64,000 nucleotides of DNA from Bacillota bacterium (GTDB taxonomy: Bacteria; Bacillota; Clostridia; Peptostreptococcales; Anaerovoracaceae), in assembly GCA_029101005.1 (NCBI GenBank), contig JAQXQE010000010.1, positions 110,466 to 174,465 of the forward strand. The letters run 5' to 3'. Every line of letters begins with the position of its first letter. Positions within the stretch are counted from its first letter, which is position 1. Positions 7,795 to 16,732 of this stretch are shown piece by piece. A program made the translations under genes and the position numbers. The notes below the pieces were generated by a model. That model was not told the DNA's origin and did not search any database. It saw nothing but the letters and a program-made list of their open reading frames with translations.

Positions 7795-10551
7795 ATGGGT
7801 TTAATGGAGAAGATCTTCGGTGATCTCAATGCGAAAGAGGTCAAGAAGGTTGAGAAGATTGTAGACAGAATTGAGGCATACGATGAGGCTATGCAGGCGC
7901 TCAGCGATGATGAGCTCAAGGCGAAGACGCAGGAGTTCAAGGACAGACTCGCTGAGGGTGAGACTCTCGACGACATTCTGCCTGAGGCATATGCTGTATG
8001 CCGTGAGGGTGCTTGGAGAAGCCTCGGCATGAAGCATTTCCGCGTGCAGCTTATCGGTGGTGTAGTTCTACATCAGGGCCGTATCTCTGAGATGAAGACT
8101 GGAGAAGGTAAAACTCTTGTGGCTACTCTGCCAGCATACCTTAATGCGCTTGAGGGTAAGGGTGTGCACGTTGTTACTGTTAACGACTACCTCGCAAAGC
8201 GTGATGCTGACTGGATGGGCAAGCTGTACAACTTCCTCGGCCTCAGCGTAGGCTGCGTAATTCACGCTGTTCAGGGTGCAGATAGAAAAGCCGCATACAG
8301 AGCGGACATCACATACGGTACTAACAACGAGTTCGGTTTCGATTACCTGAGAGACAACATGGTTACATATAAGGATCAGCTCACTCAGAGAGATCTGAAC
8401 TTTGCTATCGTCGACGAGGTCGACTCAATCCTCATCGATGAGGCGAGAACTCCGCTGATCATCTCCGGAAGAGGCGTTGATTCAAGTGAGATGTACCGCA
8501 AGGCGAATACTTTCGTTCGCACACTTTCCGAGGAGACAGATTACAGAGTTGAAGAGAAGGACAATCAGATCTCACTGACGGATGACGGAGTAGAGCTCTG
8601 CGAGCGCTATTTTGGAATCGAGAACTTCTCAGATCCAGACAATATGGAGCTCAACCACTATGTAATGCAGGCTCTCCGTGCTAACTACCTCATGAAGAAG
8701 GACGTTGACTACATCGTTAACGATGGCGAGATTCTCATCGTCGACGAGTTCACAGGTCGTATTATGTACGGTAGAAGATTCAGCAACGGACTTCATCAGG
8801 CTATCGAGGCTAAGGAGAAGGTAACTGTTCGCGCGGAGTCAAAGACACTGGCAACAATCACTCTCCAGAACTACTTCAGAATGTATAACAAGCTGGCTGG
8901 AATGACTGGTACAGCTAAGACAGAGGAAGACGAGTTCCGTGACATCTACAATATGGACGTAGTCGTAATCCCAACAAATAAGGGTATCGCAAGAATCGAC
9001 AACGACGATGCTATCTACGCTCACCAGAAGGGAAAGTACAAGGCAATCGTTGATGCCGTTTGCGAGGCTCACGAGAAAGGTCAGCCTGTTCTGGTCGGCA
9101 CAATTTCAATCGAGACATCAGAGCTCCTCAGCAATATGCTCTCCAAGAGAGGTGTTAAGCACAACGTACTGAATGCTAAGCACCATGAGCGCGAGGCTGA
9201 GATTGTAGCTGAGGCAGGACGTAAGGGTGCGGTAACAATCGCGACTAACATGGCCGGAAGAGGAACAGATATCATCCTCGGAGGTAACGCGGACTTTGAG
9301 GCAAGACAGATTATGCGCCAGAATGATTTTACCTCTGATCAGATTGCATTCGCGACTGGCGTAGGCGAGAGCGATGACGAGGAGAAGATCAAGGCAAGAG
9401 CAACATACCTCATGCTCGTAGACCAGCTCAAGAAGGAGCGTCTCGCTGAGCAGGAGGAGGTTAAATCCCTCGGCGGTCTCTGCATCATCGGTACTGAGCG
9501 ACACGAGTCACGTCGTATCGACAATCAGCTGAGAGGACGTTCTGGACGTCAGGGAGACCCTGGTGAGACAAGATTCTACATCTCTCTTGAGGACGATCTG
9601 ATGAGACTCTTCGGTGGAGACAGAATGCAGGCAATCATGCAGAGAGTCGGCATGGACGAGGACGATGCACTTGAGGCAGGAATGCTCTCAAAGTCAATCG
9701 AGTCAGCTCAGAAAAAGGTCGAGGGCAAGAACTTCGGTATCCGTAAATACGTTCTCCAGTACGACAACGTAATGAACAAGCAGCGTGAGATCATCTACTC
9801 ACAGCGCCGCATGGTGCTTGATGGAGAGAATCTCCGCGATTACATCCGCAACATGACGATTGAGCTCATCGACGGAATCATCGATCCAGTTGTTATGGAG
9901 TCCAAGTACGCAGAGGAGTGGGATTTCGAGGGAGCATTCCGCGACTTCGAGCAGATCACACCTGCATTCAAGGGCAGACTATCATACACTGACGAGGACA
10001 AGCAGTTCCTGACTGCAGAGGAGTTCAAGGAAGATGTATACAAGATTTTCGATGAAATCTATGCTGAGAAGGAAGCAGAGGTTGGCGAGGAGCATATGCG
10101 TGAGGTAGAGCGAATGGTTCTCCTCCGTGTAGTAGACAATCGCTGGATGGATCACATCGATGCAATGGATCAGCTCAAGAGCGGAATCGGTCTCCGCGGA
10201 CTCGGACAGCAGGACCCAGCTGTTGCATACGCACAGGAAGGTTTCGCAATGTTCGAAGAGATGGTTGCCGACATCAGAGAAGAGACTGTTCGCTTCTGCT
10301 ACAACGTAACAGTTACAACTAACGTTGAGCGTCGCAACATCGTAAGCGGTCAAAGCAAGGCTTCAAAGGAAGAGTACAAGGACGACACAGCAGCACAGGG
10401 TCGCTACTCAAATGGACCAGCTGCAGCTCCAAAGGCTTCCAAGACAGGCAAGCAGGAGACAGTTCACCGCGACGAGCCAAAGGTAGGCAGAAATGATCCT
10501 TGCCCATGTGGTTCCGGTAAGAAGTACAAGAACTGCTGTGGCCGCCAGTAG
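7795..10551 (+). CDS. secA: Preprotein translocase ATPase SecA
   Basis: The 918-residue motor drives Sec-dependent export through SecYEG. Walker A (KTGEGKT, about 101-107), the [15 protein letters not shown] motif, [10 protein letters not shown] and the motif-VI region (NMAGRGTDI) are all present. The extreme C-terminus has the SEC-C zinc motif [14 protein letters not shown] preceded by a basic linker, used for SecB or ribosome contact. Length and domain order are full. It has its own ribosome site and follows the CNNM gene by 18 bases. secA next to prfB is a common Firmicute arrangement. Confidence 0.97.
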   Translation: MGLMEKIFGDLNAKEVKKVEKIVDRIEAYDEAMQALSDDELKAKTQEFKDRLAEGETLDDILPEAYAVCREGAWRSLGMKHFRVQLIGGVVLHQGRISEMKTGEGKTLVATLPAYLNALEGKGVHVVTVNDYLAKRDADWMGKLYNFLGLSVGCVIHAVQGADRKAAYRADITYGTNNEFGFDYLRDNMVTYKDQLTQRDLNFAIVDEVDSILIDEARTPLIISGRGVDSSEMYRKANTFVRTLSEETDYRVEEKDNQISLTDDGVELCERYFGIENFSDPDNMELNHYVMQALRANYLMKKDVDYIVNDGEILIVDEFTGRIMYGRRFSNGLHQAIEAKEKVTVRAESKTLATITLQNYFRMYNKLAGMTGTAKTEEDEFRDIYNMDVVVIPTNKGIARIDNDDAIYAHQKGKYKAIVDAVCEAHEKGQPVLVGTISIETSELLSNMLSKRGVKHNVLNAKHHEREAEIVAEAGRKGAVTIATNMAGRGTDIILGGNADFEARQIMRQNDFTSDQIAFATGVGESDDEEKIKARATYLMLVDQLKKERLAEQEEVKSLGGLCIIGTERHESRRIDNQLRGRSGRQGDPGETRFYISLEDDLMRLFGGDRMQAIMQRVGMDEDDALEAGMLSKSIESAQKKVEGKNFGIRKYVLQYDNVMNKQREIIYSQRRMVLDGENLRDYIRNMTIELIDGIIDPVVMESKYAEEWDFEGAFRDFEQITPAFKGRLSYTDEDKQFLTAEEFKEDVYKIFDEIYAEKEAEVGEEHMREVERMVLLRVVDNRWMDHIDAMDQLKSGIGLRGLGQQDPAVAYAQEGFAMFEEMVADIREETVRFCYNVTVTTNVERRNIVSGQSKASKEEYKDDTAAQGRYSNGPAAAPKASKTGKQETVHRDEPKVGRNDPCPCGSGKKYKNCCGRQ

Positions 10552-10577
10552 TTGGCTTTCGTAATATTTGCAATGAT

Positions 10578-10599
10578 AAGGGGCTCGGACGAGCCCCTT
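10578..10599 (+). terminator. Compact GC-rich hairpin after secA
   Basis: AAGGGGCTCG (10578-10587) pairs with CGAGCCCCTT (10590-10599) around a two-base loop, so the loop must open somewhat. No T-run follows, so it may attenuate rather than end secA transcription before prfB. Confidence 0.5.
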
Positions 10600-10700
10600 C
10601 GCACGCGCTTGCGCCCGTATGCGTCGAGAGGATTACTATGGTTCGCCGAGGGCTCCGCGGAGCACTATCACAACAGAAAGAACAAAGACAGGACATCAAT

Positions 10701-11805
10701 ATGCTCGAATTACAGAATATTAAGAGTGAACTTCCAGCTAAGCTCGCTGAGCTTGCGGAGGTGAGGAGGTATCTTTGACCTGGATGCATGCAAGTCAAAG
10801 ATAGAAGATATGGAGAAGGCTACGCTTGCAGAAGGCTTCTGGGATAAGCCTGATAAGGCGCAGAATCTCCTCAAGGAGAAGAAAAGACTGGAGAACCGCA
10901 TCAGCGAGTTCCAGCGCATCGAGGATGGTTTCAACGAAGTTGAGGACTTGATTGAGATTGCGATTGAACTTGAGGAAGAGGGCTCCGTCAAAGATATAGA
11001 GAGGCAGTACAACACGCTTTGCGAGGAGATGGAGAATCTCAAGATGTCGACCTTGCTCAACGGTAAGTATGACGGCAACGATGCGATTCTCTCGATTCAC
11101 GCGGGAACTGGAGGAGTTGATGCCATGGACTGGGCCGAGATGCTCGAGAGAATGTATCTCAGATACTGCGAGCGCAAGGGCTTCAAGACAAAGATACTTG
11201 ATCTGCAGGACGATACGGCGGCGGGAATCAAGAGCTGCACAATTCAGATTCAAGGTGAGAATGCCTTCGGAATGCTCAAGTCCGAGCAGGGTGTTCACAG
11301 ACTCGTAAGAATCTCTCCGTTCAATTCCATGGGTAAAAGACAGACGTCTTTCGCGGCAGTTGACGTAGTTCCGGAGATGGATGGCCTTGAAGTCGAGATT
11401 AATCCAAACGACCTGAAGATCGATACCTATCGAAGCAGCGGAGCGGGCGGACAGTCAGTTAACACAACGGACTCGGCAGTTCGAATCACGCACCTTCCGA
11501 CAGGAATTGTGGTAACCTGCCAGAATGAGAGATCGCAGATCAGGAATAGGGAAGTTGCGATGAAGATCCTCGCGTCGAAGCTGATGCAGATTGCAGAGCA
11601 GGAGCACAAGGACAACCTCAACGAACTTAGAGGTGACATGAACATGGCGACATGGGGATCGCAGATCAGGAACTACGTTTTCCAGCCATACACAATGGTC
11701 AAGGATACGAGAACTGGCGCTGAGGTTACGAACGTAGAGTCCGTAATGGACGGCAATATTGATATTTTCATACGCGCGAAGCTATCACAGGACGCAAGCG
11801 TGTAG
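10701..11805 (+). CDS. prfB: Peptide chain release factor 2, with programmed +1 frameshift
   Basis: RF2 releases peptides at UGA and UAA. The first 25 codons (from ATG 10701) end at an in-frame TGA (10776-10778). Translation must shift +1 at CTT (10773-10775) to read GAC from 10777. The stimulators are canonical: AGGAGG (10764-10769) three bases before CTT, then TGAC. The joined product is about 367 residues, normal for RF2. The SPF tripeptide (RISPFNSMGKRQ) that recognises the stop codon and the GGQ motif (SGAGGQSVNTTDSAV) are present. Low RF2 slows reading of the TGA, favours shifting and raises RF2: autoregulation. Confidence 0.96.
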
Positions 11806-11816
11806 GAGAGGTGGAT

Positions 11817-12479
11817 ATGAGAAAACCATATATTTTCTTCGATTTCGACGGCACACTGATGAACACTAACGACATCATCATCGCGTCATGGAATCATACA
11901 GCGAAGCATTATCTCGGACATGAGCTGGACACAGACGAGATTCTGAGAACCTTCGGCGAGACAATCAGATATACAGTGCAGCATTTCTTCCCTGGGGTTG
12001 ATGTGGACGAGGCGGTTAACTGCTACAGAGCATATCAGGAGGAGAACTATGTAGGTAGCATCAATCTCTTTGATGGAGTTAGGGAGATGCTCGATGAGCT
12101 TATTGCGAAGGGCTATAAGCTCGCAATCGTGACATCGAGAACTCGCAACACAAGTATGGACTATATCGACCTGCTTGGAATAAGAGATCTGTTCGAGGTC
12201 TTCATCACCTGCGATGACACTCCAGTTCACAAGCCTGAGCCTAAGCCGCTCGATATGGCCATCGAGCAGATGGAGGAGAAGCTCCGTAAGACAATCAGCA
12301 AAGATGAGTGCATCATGATTGGCGACACCAAGTTCGACATCGGCTGTGGCAACAATGCCGGCGTTGACACAGTGCTCGTTGACTGGAGCCATCCAATCGA
12401 CGAGTCCGCAATAACAGAACTCGGTTTCAAGGCAGATTACAGAATAAGCACACCAACAGAACTGCTGGATATCGTATAG
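11817..12479 (+). CDS. HAD-superfamily phosphatase (phosphoglycolate-phosphatase-like)
   Basis: The 220-residue protein begins MRKPYIFFDFDGTLMNTND; the DxD motif holds the nucleophile. A helical cap follows, then the motif-II threonine/serine (VTSRTRN), the motif-III lysine region (HKPEPKPLDMA) and motif-IV acids (MIGDTKFDI). This is the Gph/PpaX-like subfamily; the substrate is a small phosphoester, not identifiable here. A GTG at 11811 is in frame, but AGGAGAGG at 11804-11811 fits ATG 11817. It follows prfB by 11 bases and probably shares its transcript. Confidence 0.85.
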   Translation: MRKPYIFFDFDGTLMNTNDIIIASWNHTAKHYLGHELDTDEILRTFGETIRYTVQHFFPGVDVDEAVNCYRAYQEENYVGSINLFDGVREMLDELIAKGYKLAIVTSRTRNTSMDYIDLLGIRDLFEVFITCDDTPVHKPEPKPLDMAIEQMEEKLRKTISKDECIMIGDTKFDIGCGNNAGVDTVLVDWSHPIDESAITELGFKADYRISTPTELLDIV

Positions 12480-12480
12480 C

Positions 12481-12514
12481 AAAAAAACGCAGTTGGAATA
12501 ACCAACTGCGTTTT
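12481..12514. terminator. Bidirectional terminator between the HAD gene and trkH
   Basis: ACGCAGTTGG (12487-12496) pairs with CCAACTGCGT (12502-12511). It is flanked by seven A on the left and four T on the right, so it works in both directions between the convergent genes, more strongly for trkH on the minus strand. Confidence 0.9.
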
Positions 12515-12520
12515 GTATTA

Positions 12521-13963
12521 TTATGCGTTGCGTCTCCTTCTCAGCGGCAGGAGCAGTACGAGTATTGGATATATCTCGAGTCGGCCGATGAGCATCAGGA
12601 CTGAGAGCATGAACTTGCTCAGTGATGAATACTCAGCGAAGCTAGCGGCTGGACCTACAGCACCGAAGCCCGGGCCGATGTTGTTCATACAGGCAATGAC
12701 TGCAGTGAAGTTAGTCTCGAAGTCGAATGGTTCGAAGCTTATCAGGAAGAACGCGCCAACAATGATCGTGAGATACAGAAGTACGTAGTTAACGATTCTG
12801 AACGCAGCCTCTTCAGTAATGTTCTTGCCGTTAATCTGAACGGTGAGAACACCGCGTGGACGAAGCGTTGCTTTCATGTGGTTCTTCACCGTCTGAGCGA
12901 GTATGACGATACGAGACACCTTGAGTCCGCCGGCAGTCGAGCCCATACAGCCTCCGATGAACATCAGGATGAAGAGTATCGACTTGGACAAATTTGGCCA
13001 CAGATTAAAGTCGACTGTGGAGTATCCTGTAGTAGTCATAATCGACGAAACCTGGAAAGCTGAGTGGCGCAGTGCATCAGGAAGATTGCCGTAGAGCGGG
13101 AAGATCGAGATGCAGATTATGAGAGTAGCGCCAGCTGCTATGTATATGTACCACTTGAGCTCATTCGATTTGAGGAGCTTGCGACCCTGTCCGAAGATGA
13201 GCAGGTAGTAATAGTTGAAGTTGACTCCGAAGAGGAACATGAATATCGCGATGACCCACTGCATATATGGGGTGTATGAGCCGATGCTGTCAGCCTTGAT
13301 TCCGAATCCTCCAGTTCCAGCCGTTCCGAGCGAGTGGACGATGCTGTCATAGAGCGGCATGCCACCAGCAACCAGAAAGATAATCTCTGCGAAAGTCATA
13401 GCCATATAGATGACATAGAGAACACCAGCTGTGTTCTTGGTGCGGGGAACGAGCTTGTCCAGACTGTGGCCAGGCATCTCTGCTCGGAGAATGTTGGAAG
13501 ATCTTCCAGGCGTTCTGATTGAGATAGCCATGATGAAGACAAGGACTCCCATACCGCCGACCCAATGGGTGAGGCTTCGCCAGAAAAGCATACTTTTGCT
13601 GAGTGCCTCAACGTCTGTGAGTATCGAAGCACCAGTTGTAGTGAAACCGCTTACAGTCTCGAAGAATGCATCAACGTAATTTGGGATCTCCTCGCTGAAT
13701 ACGAATGGCAGAGCGCCGATGGCTGAGATGGATATCCATGCCATTGCAACGATTACGAAGCCCTCGCGGAGGAGAATCTCAGGGCGCTTGTCCTTGAACA
13801 TATACTGGATGATAGCTCCGAGTACAGTCGCGGTGAGAGAGCACAGTACGAATGGCTGGCAATCTTCACCGTAGATGAGCGCCACAAGAAGGGGCAAGAG
13901 CAGGAGGATTCCCTCGAACTGGATGACCTTGCCCGTAATATTAAGAATTGTATTGTATGACAT
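12521..13963 (-). CDS. trkH: Trk potassium uptake membrane subunit TrkH
   Basis: The 480-residue membrane protein has the fourfold M1-P-M2 repeat of TrkH/KtrB K+ channels. Filter-like loops include TVSGFTTTGAS, GTAGTGGFGI, TTTGYSTVDF and a fourth near NNIGPGFGAVGP. It conducts K+ inward with a cytosolic RCK ring. Two bases separate its ATG from the stop of the trkA-like gene, whose end contains the GGAGG ribosome site, so the pair forms one minus-strand operon. It ends at the strong terminator 12481-12514. Confidence 0.93.
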   Translation of the reverse strand: MSYNTILNITGKVIQFEGILLLLPLLVALIYGEDCQPFVLCSLTATVLGAIIQYMFKDKRPEILLREGFVIVAMAWISISAIGALPFVFSEEIPNYVDAFFETVSGFTTTGASILTDVEALSKSMLFWRSLTHWVGGMGVLVFIMAISIRTPGRSSNILRAEMPGHSLDKLVPRTKNTAGVLYVIYMAMTFAEIIFLVAGGMPLYDSIVHSLGTAGTGGFGIKADSIGSYTPYMQWVIAIFMFLFGVNFNYYYLLIFGQGRKLLKSNELKWYIYIAAGATLIICISIFPLYGNLPDALRHSAFQVSSIMTTTGYSTVDFNLWPNLSKSILFILMFIGGCMGSTAGGLKVSRIVILAQTVKNHMKATLRPRGVLTVQINGKNITEEAAFRIVNYVLLYLTIIVGAFFLISFEPFDFETNFTAVIACMNNIGPGFGAVGPAASFAEYSSLSKFMLSVLMLIGRLEIYPILVLLLPLRRRRNA

Positions 13964-13965
13964 AG

Positions 13966-14826
13966 TTACTTCGCCTCCAGTCTGCTGATGCAGTCTGCAA
14001 CGTGCTTAGCTGCAATCTCCTTTGGCGCAATTATGCAGTCCAGGCCGAGATTGCTTACGAGCTTGTTGTAGGCATTGTTTCTTACTTTGGTGATTACCTT
14101 AGGCACCTTGCGGCTTGCGGCATACACAGATACGAGCAGATTCTGCTCATCGAAATCTGTAAGAGCAACGAAAGCATCTACACTGTCGATACCCTCCTCG
14201 AAGAGGATAGTTTTCTCGGTACCGTCGGCACAAGTGATGAGAACCTGATCAGGCACGAGCTCGCTCGTTCTGTAGCAGCGTTCGGCATCTTTCTCAATAA
14301 TCTTGACCTCGAAGCCCGCACGAACCAGCAGTCTACAGAGGTGAACACTTGCCTTGCTCGCACCGAGAATCATCACAGATGGAGTATTGATGAGACCAAT
14401 CAGTGAATCGGACTTGAAATCGAGCGTTGACACAATCTCTTCCGCAGTCGTAAGGTCTGGATTATACACGTGATCCACATCGAAAAGCTTCTCAAGCTGG
14501 AGAAGTGACTCCGCGTAGTAGTCAGGTTTTCTAACCTGTGCGATAGTGTATTTCGCACCGAGCTGACCTGCCACGCGGCAGATGAATAGATTGAGATCGT
14601 TCGACTCGGTGCATGCTACAACAACATCGGCTTTTGCTATATTCAGTTCCTCTATTACATGGAAATTCGACGCATCTGCGCAGATTGCCATAATATCCTT
14701 AGTTTCGTTGAGCTGGTCAATGACTTCGGGATTGTTATCTATTGCAATAATCTCGTGTTTAGTAGCTGTCAGATGATCCAGAATACAGGTTCCGATTCTG
14801 CCACAGCCGAAGATGTAAATTCTCAT
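13966..14826 (-). CDS. trkA: TrkA-like K+ channel gating protein lacking both RCK_C domains
   Basis: The 286-residue protein consists of two TrkA_N (RCK_N) Rossmann domains. The first starts at once, MRIYIFGCGRIGTCILDHLT with a GxGxxG loop. The second starts near residue 156, SVMILGASKASVHLCRLL, with a degenerate loop. In usual TrkA (about 450 residues) each is followed by a TrkA_C domain; here the first joins the second through a short linker (STLDFKSDSLIGLINTP) and the chain stops soon after APKEIAAKHVADCI. The start at 14826 has AAAGGAG; an upstream in-frame ATG does not. It should form the ring that gates TrkH. Confidence 0.85.
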   Translation of the reverse strand: MRIYIFGCGRIGTCILDHLTATKHEIIAIDNNPEVIDQLNETKDIMAICADASNFHVIEELNIAKADVVVACTESNDLNLFICRVAGQLGAKYTIAQVRKPDYYAESLLQLEKLFDVDHVYNPDLTTAEEIVSTLDFKSDSLIGLINTPSVMILGASKASVHLCRLLVRAGFEVKIIEKDAERCYRTSELVPDQVLITCADGTEKTILFEEGIDSVDAFVALTDFDEQNLLVSVYAASRKVPKVITKVRNNAYNKLVSNLGLDCIIAPKEIAAKHVADCISRLEAK

Positions 14827-14870
14827 AGTAGTACTCCTTTTGTAACAGAGGTAATATAGCACTAAGGATA

Positions 14871-14928
14871 TTAATTGTGCATTAAGATGGAAGCTATGGT
14901 GTTAATACTGTATTAAAACTGATAGAAT
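14871..14928. promoter_or_regulatory. Divergent trkA / sensor-kinase control region with two matching palindromes
   Basis: Two 15-bp sites share the pattern TTAAT-N5-ATTAA: TTAATTGTGCATTAA (14871-14885) and TTAATACTGTATTAA (14902-14916). Their starts are 31 bp apart, about three helical turns. The second sits where the -35 of the kinase promoter would be (its -10, TAGAAT, is at 14923-14928). The first covers the -35 position of the trkA promoter (its -10 reads TATATT on the minus strand, about 14853-14858). Neither promoter has a good -35, as expected for activation by an OmpR-type regulator, plausibly the neighbouring one. Confidence 0.6.
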
Positions 14929-14956
14929 ATAGGGTGCTAATTAAAGAGGGTTCGTC

Positions 14957-16033
14957 ATGAGAAGAAGAGAGATAGTACTTATAGGAATAATAAAGATACT
15001 GTTCCTGCTCGGAGTATGTACTGCGATAGGACTCGCATTCATACTCGAGAATATTGCGGTATCTAATGTAATCGTAATCTATATACTCGGAGTAATTGCC
15101 GTTGCAATGTGGACTGAGGGAAGGAAATTCTCTCTGGTCTACAGTATTCTTGCAGTGGTAATGTTCAACTTCTTCTTCGTTGAGCCAAGATACTCACTGC
15201 TCTTCGAGCCAAGCTACATCACTACATTCATCGTAATATTCCTCGTAGCACTTCTGATATCGACAATCACAACAAGGCTCAAGGAAAAGACATATCAGAA
15301 TAGACTGATTGAAGAGAAGGCGAGACATGAAGCTATGAGAGCCAACTTCCTCAGGTCTATCTCACACGATCTTCGCACGCCGCTAACAGGAATATCTGGA
15401 AATGCGGGACTTCTCATCGACAAGAGCAATAAGCTGAGTGAGGAGAAGAAGCAGGACATCTACAAGGCGATCCAGGACGATTCAAACTGGCTGATTAGCC
15501 TGGTTGAGAATATCCTTGCCATCACAAGAGTGGGAGACGTCGAGAGAGGTGATATCAACCTCAATATGAATGTAGAGCTCATCTCGGATATTGTTGATGA
15601 GGCGGTACAGCACTGCGATAAGAGAATTGCCAGACACAAGCTTTGCATCGAGCATGAGGATGAGTTCCTCATGGCGAGAGTGGATGTGCGACTGATACTG
15701 CTTGTTTTTATCAACCTGATTAACAACGCGGTTAAGTACACACCGGCTGGATCGGAGATTGCCATCAGAACTGGCAAGAAGGACGGCTGGGCGGTAATCA
15801 GGGTAGAGGATAACGGACCTGGCATAAGCGATAAGGATAAGAAGAGCATATTTGAGCGCTTCTATATTGCGGAGTGCACGGAGTCTGACGGCAAGAGAGG
15901 CATGGGCCTTGGACTGTCGCTCTGCAGAAGCGCGGTTGAGGCGCATAAAGGACATATTGAAGTTAAGGATAATGAGCCAAGAGGAACGATTTTTGAGTTC
16001 ACACTTCCTCTGGTGGAGGCACGCTATGAATAA
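14957..16033 (+). CDS. KdpD-like sensor histidine kinase without the N-terminal KdpD domains
   Basis: The 358-residue kinase opens with four membrane segments of the DUF4118 type (residues 1-105, including the FNFFFVEPRYSL signature). HisKA follows with the phospho-accepting H137 in SISHDLRTPLTGISG, then HATPase_c with N box (NLINNAVKYTP), G1 (VEDNGPGIS) and G2 (GMGLGLSL). This corresponds to the C-terminal half of KdpD; the KdpD and USP input domains are missing. It overlaps the regulator gene by 8 bases. Being divergent from trk and not next to kdpFABC, it probably senses K+ or turgor to control Trk (inference). Confidence 0.9.
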   Translation: MRRREIVLIGIIKILFLLGVCTAIGLAFILENIAVSNVIVIYILGVIAVAMWTEGRKFSLVYSILAVVMFNFFFVEPRYSLLFEPSYITTFIVIFLVALLISTITTRLKEKTYQNRLIEEKARHEAMRANFLRSISHDLRTPLTGISGNAGLLIDKSNKLSEEKKQDIYKAIQDDSNWLISLVENILAITRVGDVERGDINLNMNVELISDIVDEAVQHCDKRIARHKLCIEHEDEFLMARVDVRLILLVFINLINNAVKYTPAGSEIAIRTGKKDGWAVIRVEDNGPGISDKDKKSIFERFYIAECTESDGKRGMGLGLSLCRSAVEAHKGHIEVKDNEPRGTIFEFTLPLVEARYE

Positions 16034-16724
16034 ATATCAGGTGTTAGTAGTTGAAGATGATATAATGATATCTAATCTGATGTCAGCGACGCTGGAGATG
16101 ACTGGATATGCGTATCGCACGGCAACGAACGGCAAGGAGGCTATTATGAGTGTTCTGTCGTATAAGCCGGATATTATGCTGCTCGATCTTGGATTGCCTG
16201 ATATGAGCGGAATTGAGATTATCCGCAAGGTCAGAGAGTGGTCGAGTATGCCTATCATTGTGGTTTCTGCTCGTACTGACATTGAAGATAAGGTTGAGGC
16301 ACTTGATGCGGGAGCGGATGACTATCTCACCAAGCCATTCTCGGTTGATGAGCTGCTCGCTAGAATCAGAGTTGCCTTAAGAAGAGCGGGAAGCATAACA
16401 GGTGAGAGAACTGCAGAGGATAGCGTATATTCTAACGGAACTCTCAGAATTGACTATGCGGCCGGTTGCGTATTTGTCGAGGAGGAGGAAGTCCACCTCA
16501 CACCGATGGAGTATAAGATACTCTGCCTGCTGGCGCGCAATACAGGTAAAGTTCTTTCATATAATTACATACTCAAAGAGATATGGGGTGGCGTCAATGA
16601 GTCCGACATGGCATCTCTCAGAGTCTATGTGACTCTGCTTAGACGCAAGATTGAGTCGACAGAGGAGCACCTGATTCAGACTCACGTTGGAATCGGATAC
16701 AGAATGCTCAGCCACCAGGAATAG
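16026..16724 (+). CDS. OmpR/KdpE-family response regulator
   Basis: The 232-residue protein has a receiver domain (phospho-acceptor D54 in MLLDLGLP, acidic pair E10-D11-D12, lysine in LTKPFSVDEL) and a C-terminal winged helix (LTPMEYKILCLLARNTGKVL ending RTHVGIGYRM-like). The open frame extends upstream, but the ATG at 16026, inside the kinase end, gives the correct receiver start. Partner of the KdpD-like kinase and best candidate to bind the TTAAT-N5-ATTAA sites upstream of the operon. Confidence 0.92.
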   Translation: MNKYQVLVVEDDIMISNLMSATLEMTGYAYRTATNGKEAIMSVLSYKPDIMLLDLGLPDMSGIEIIRKVREWSSMPIIVVSARTDIEDKVEALDAGADDYLTKPFSVDELLARIRVALRRAGSITGERTAEDSVYSNGTLRIDYAAGCVFVEEEEVHLTPMEYKILCLLARNTGKVLSYNYILKEIWGGVNESDMASLRVYVTLLRRKIESTEEHLIQTHVGIGYRMLSHQE

Positions 16725-16732
16725 AAAGGATT

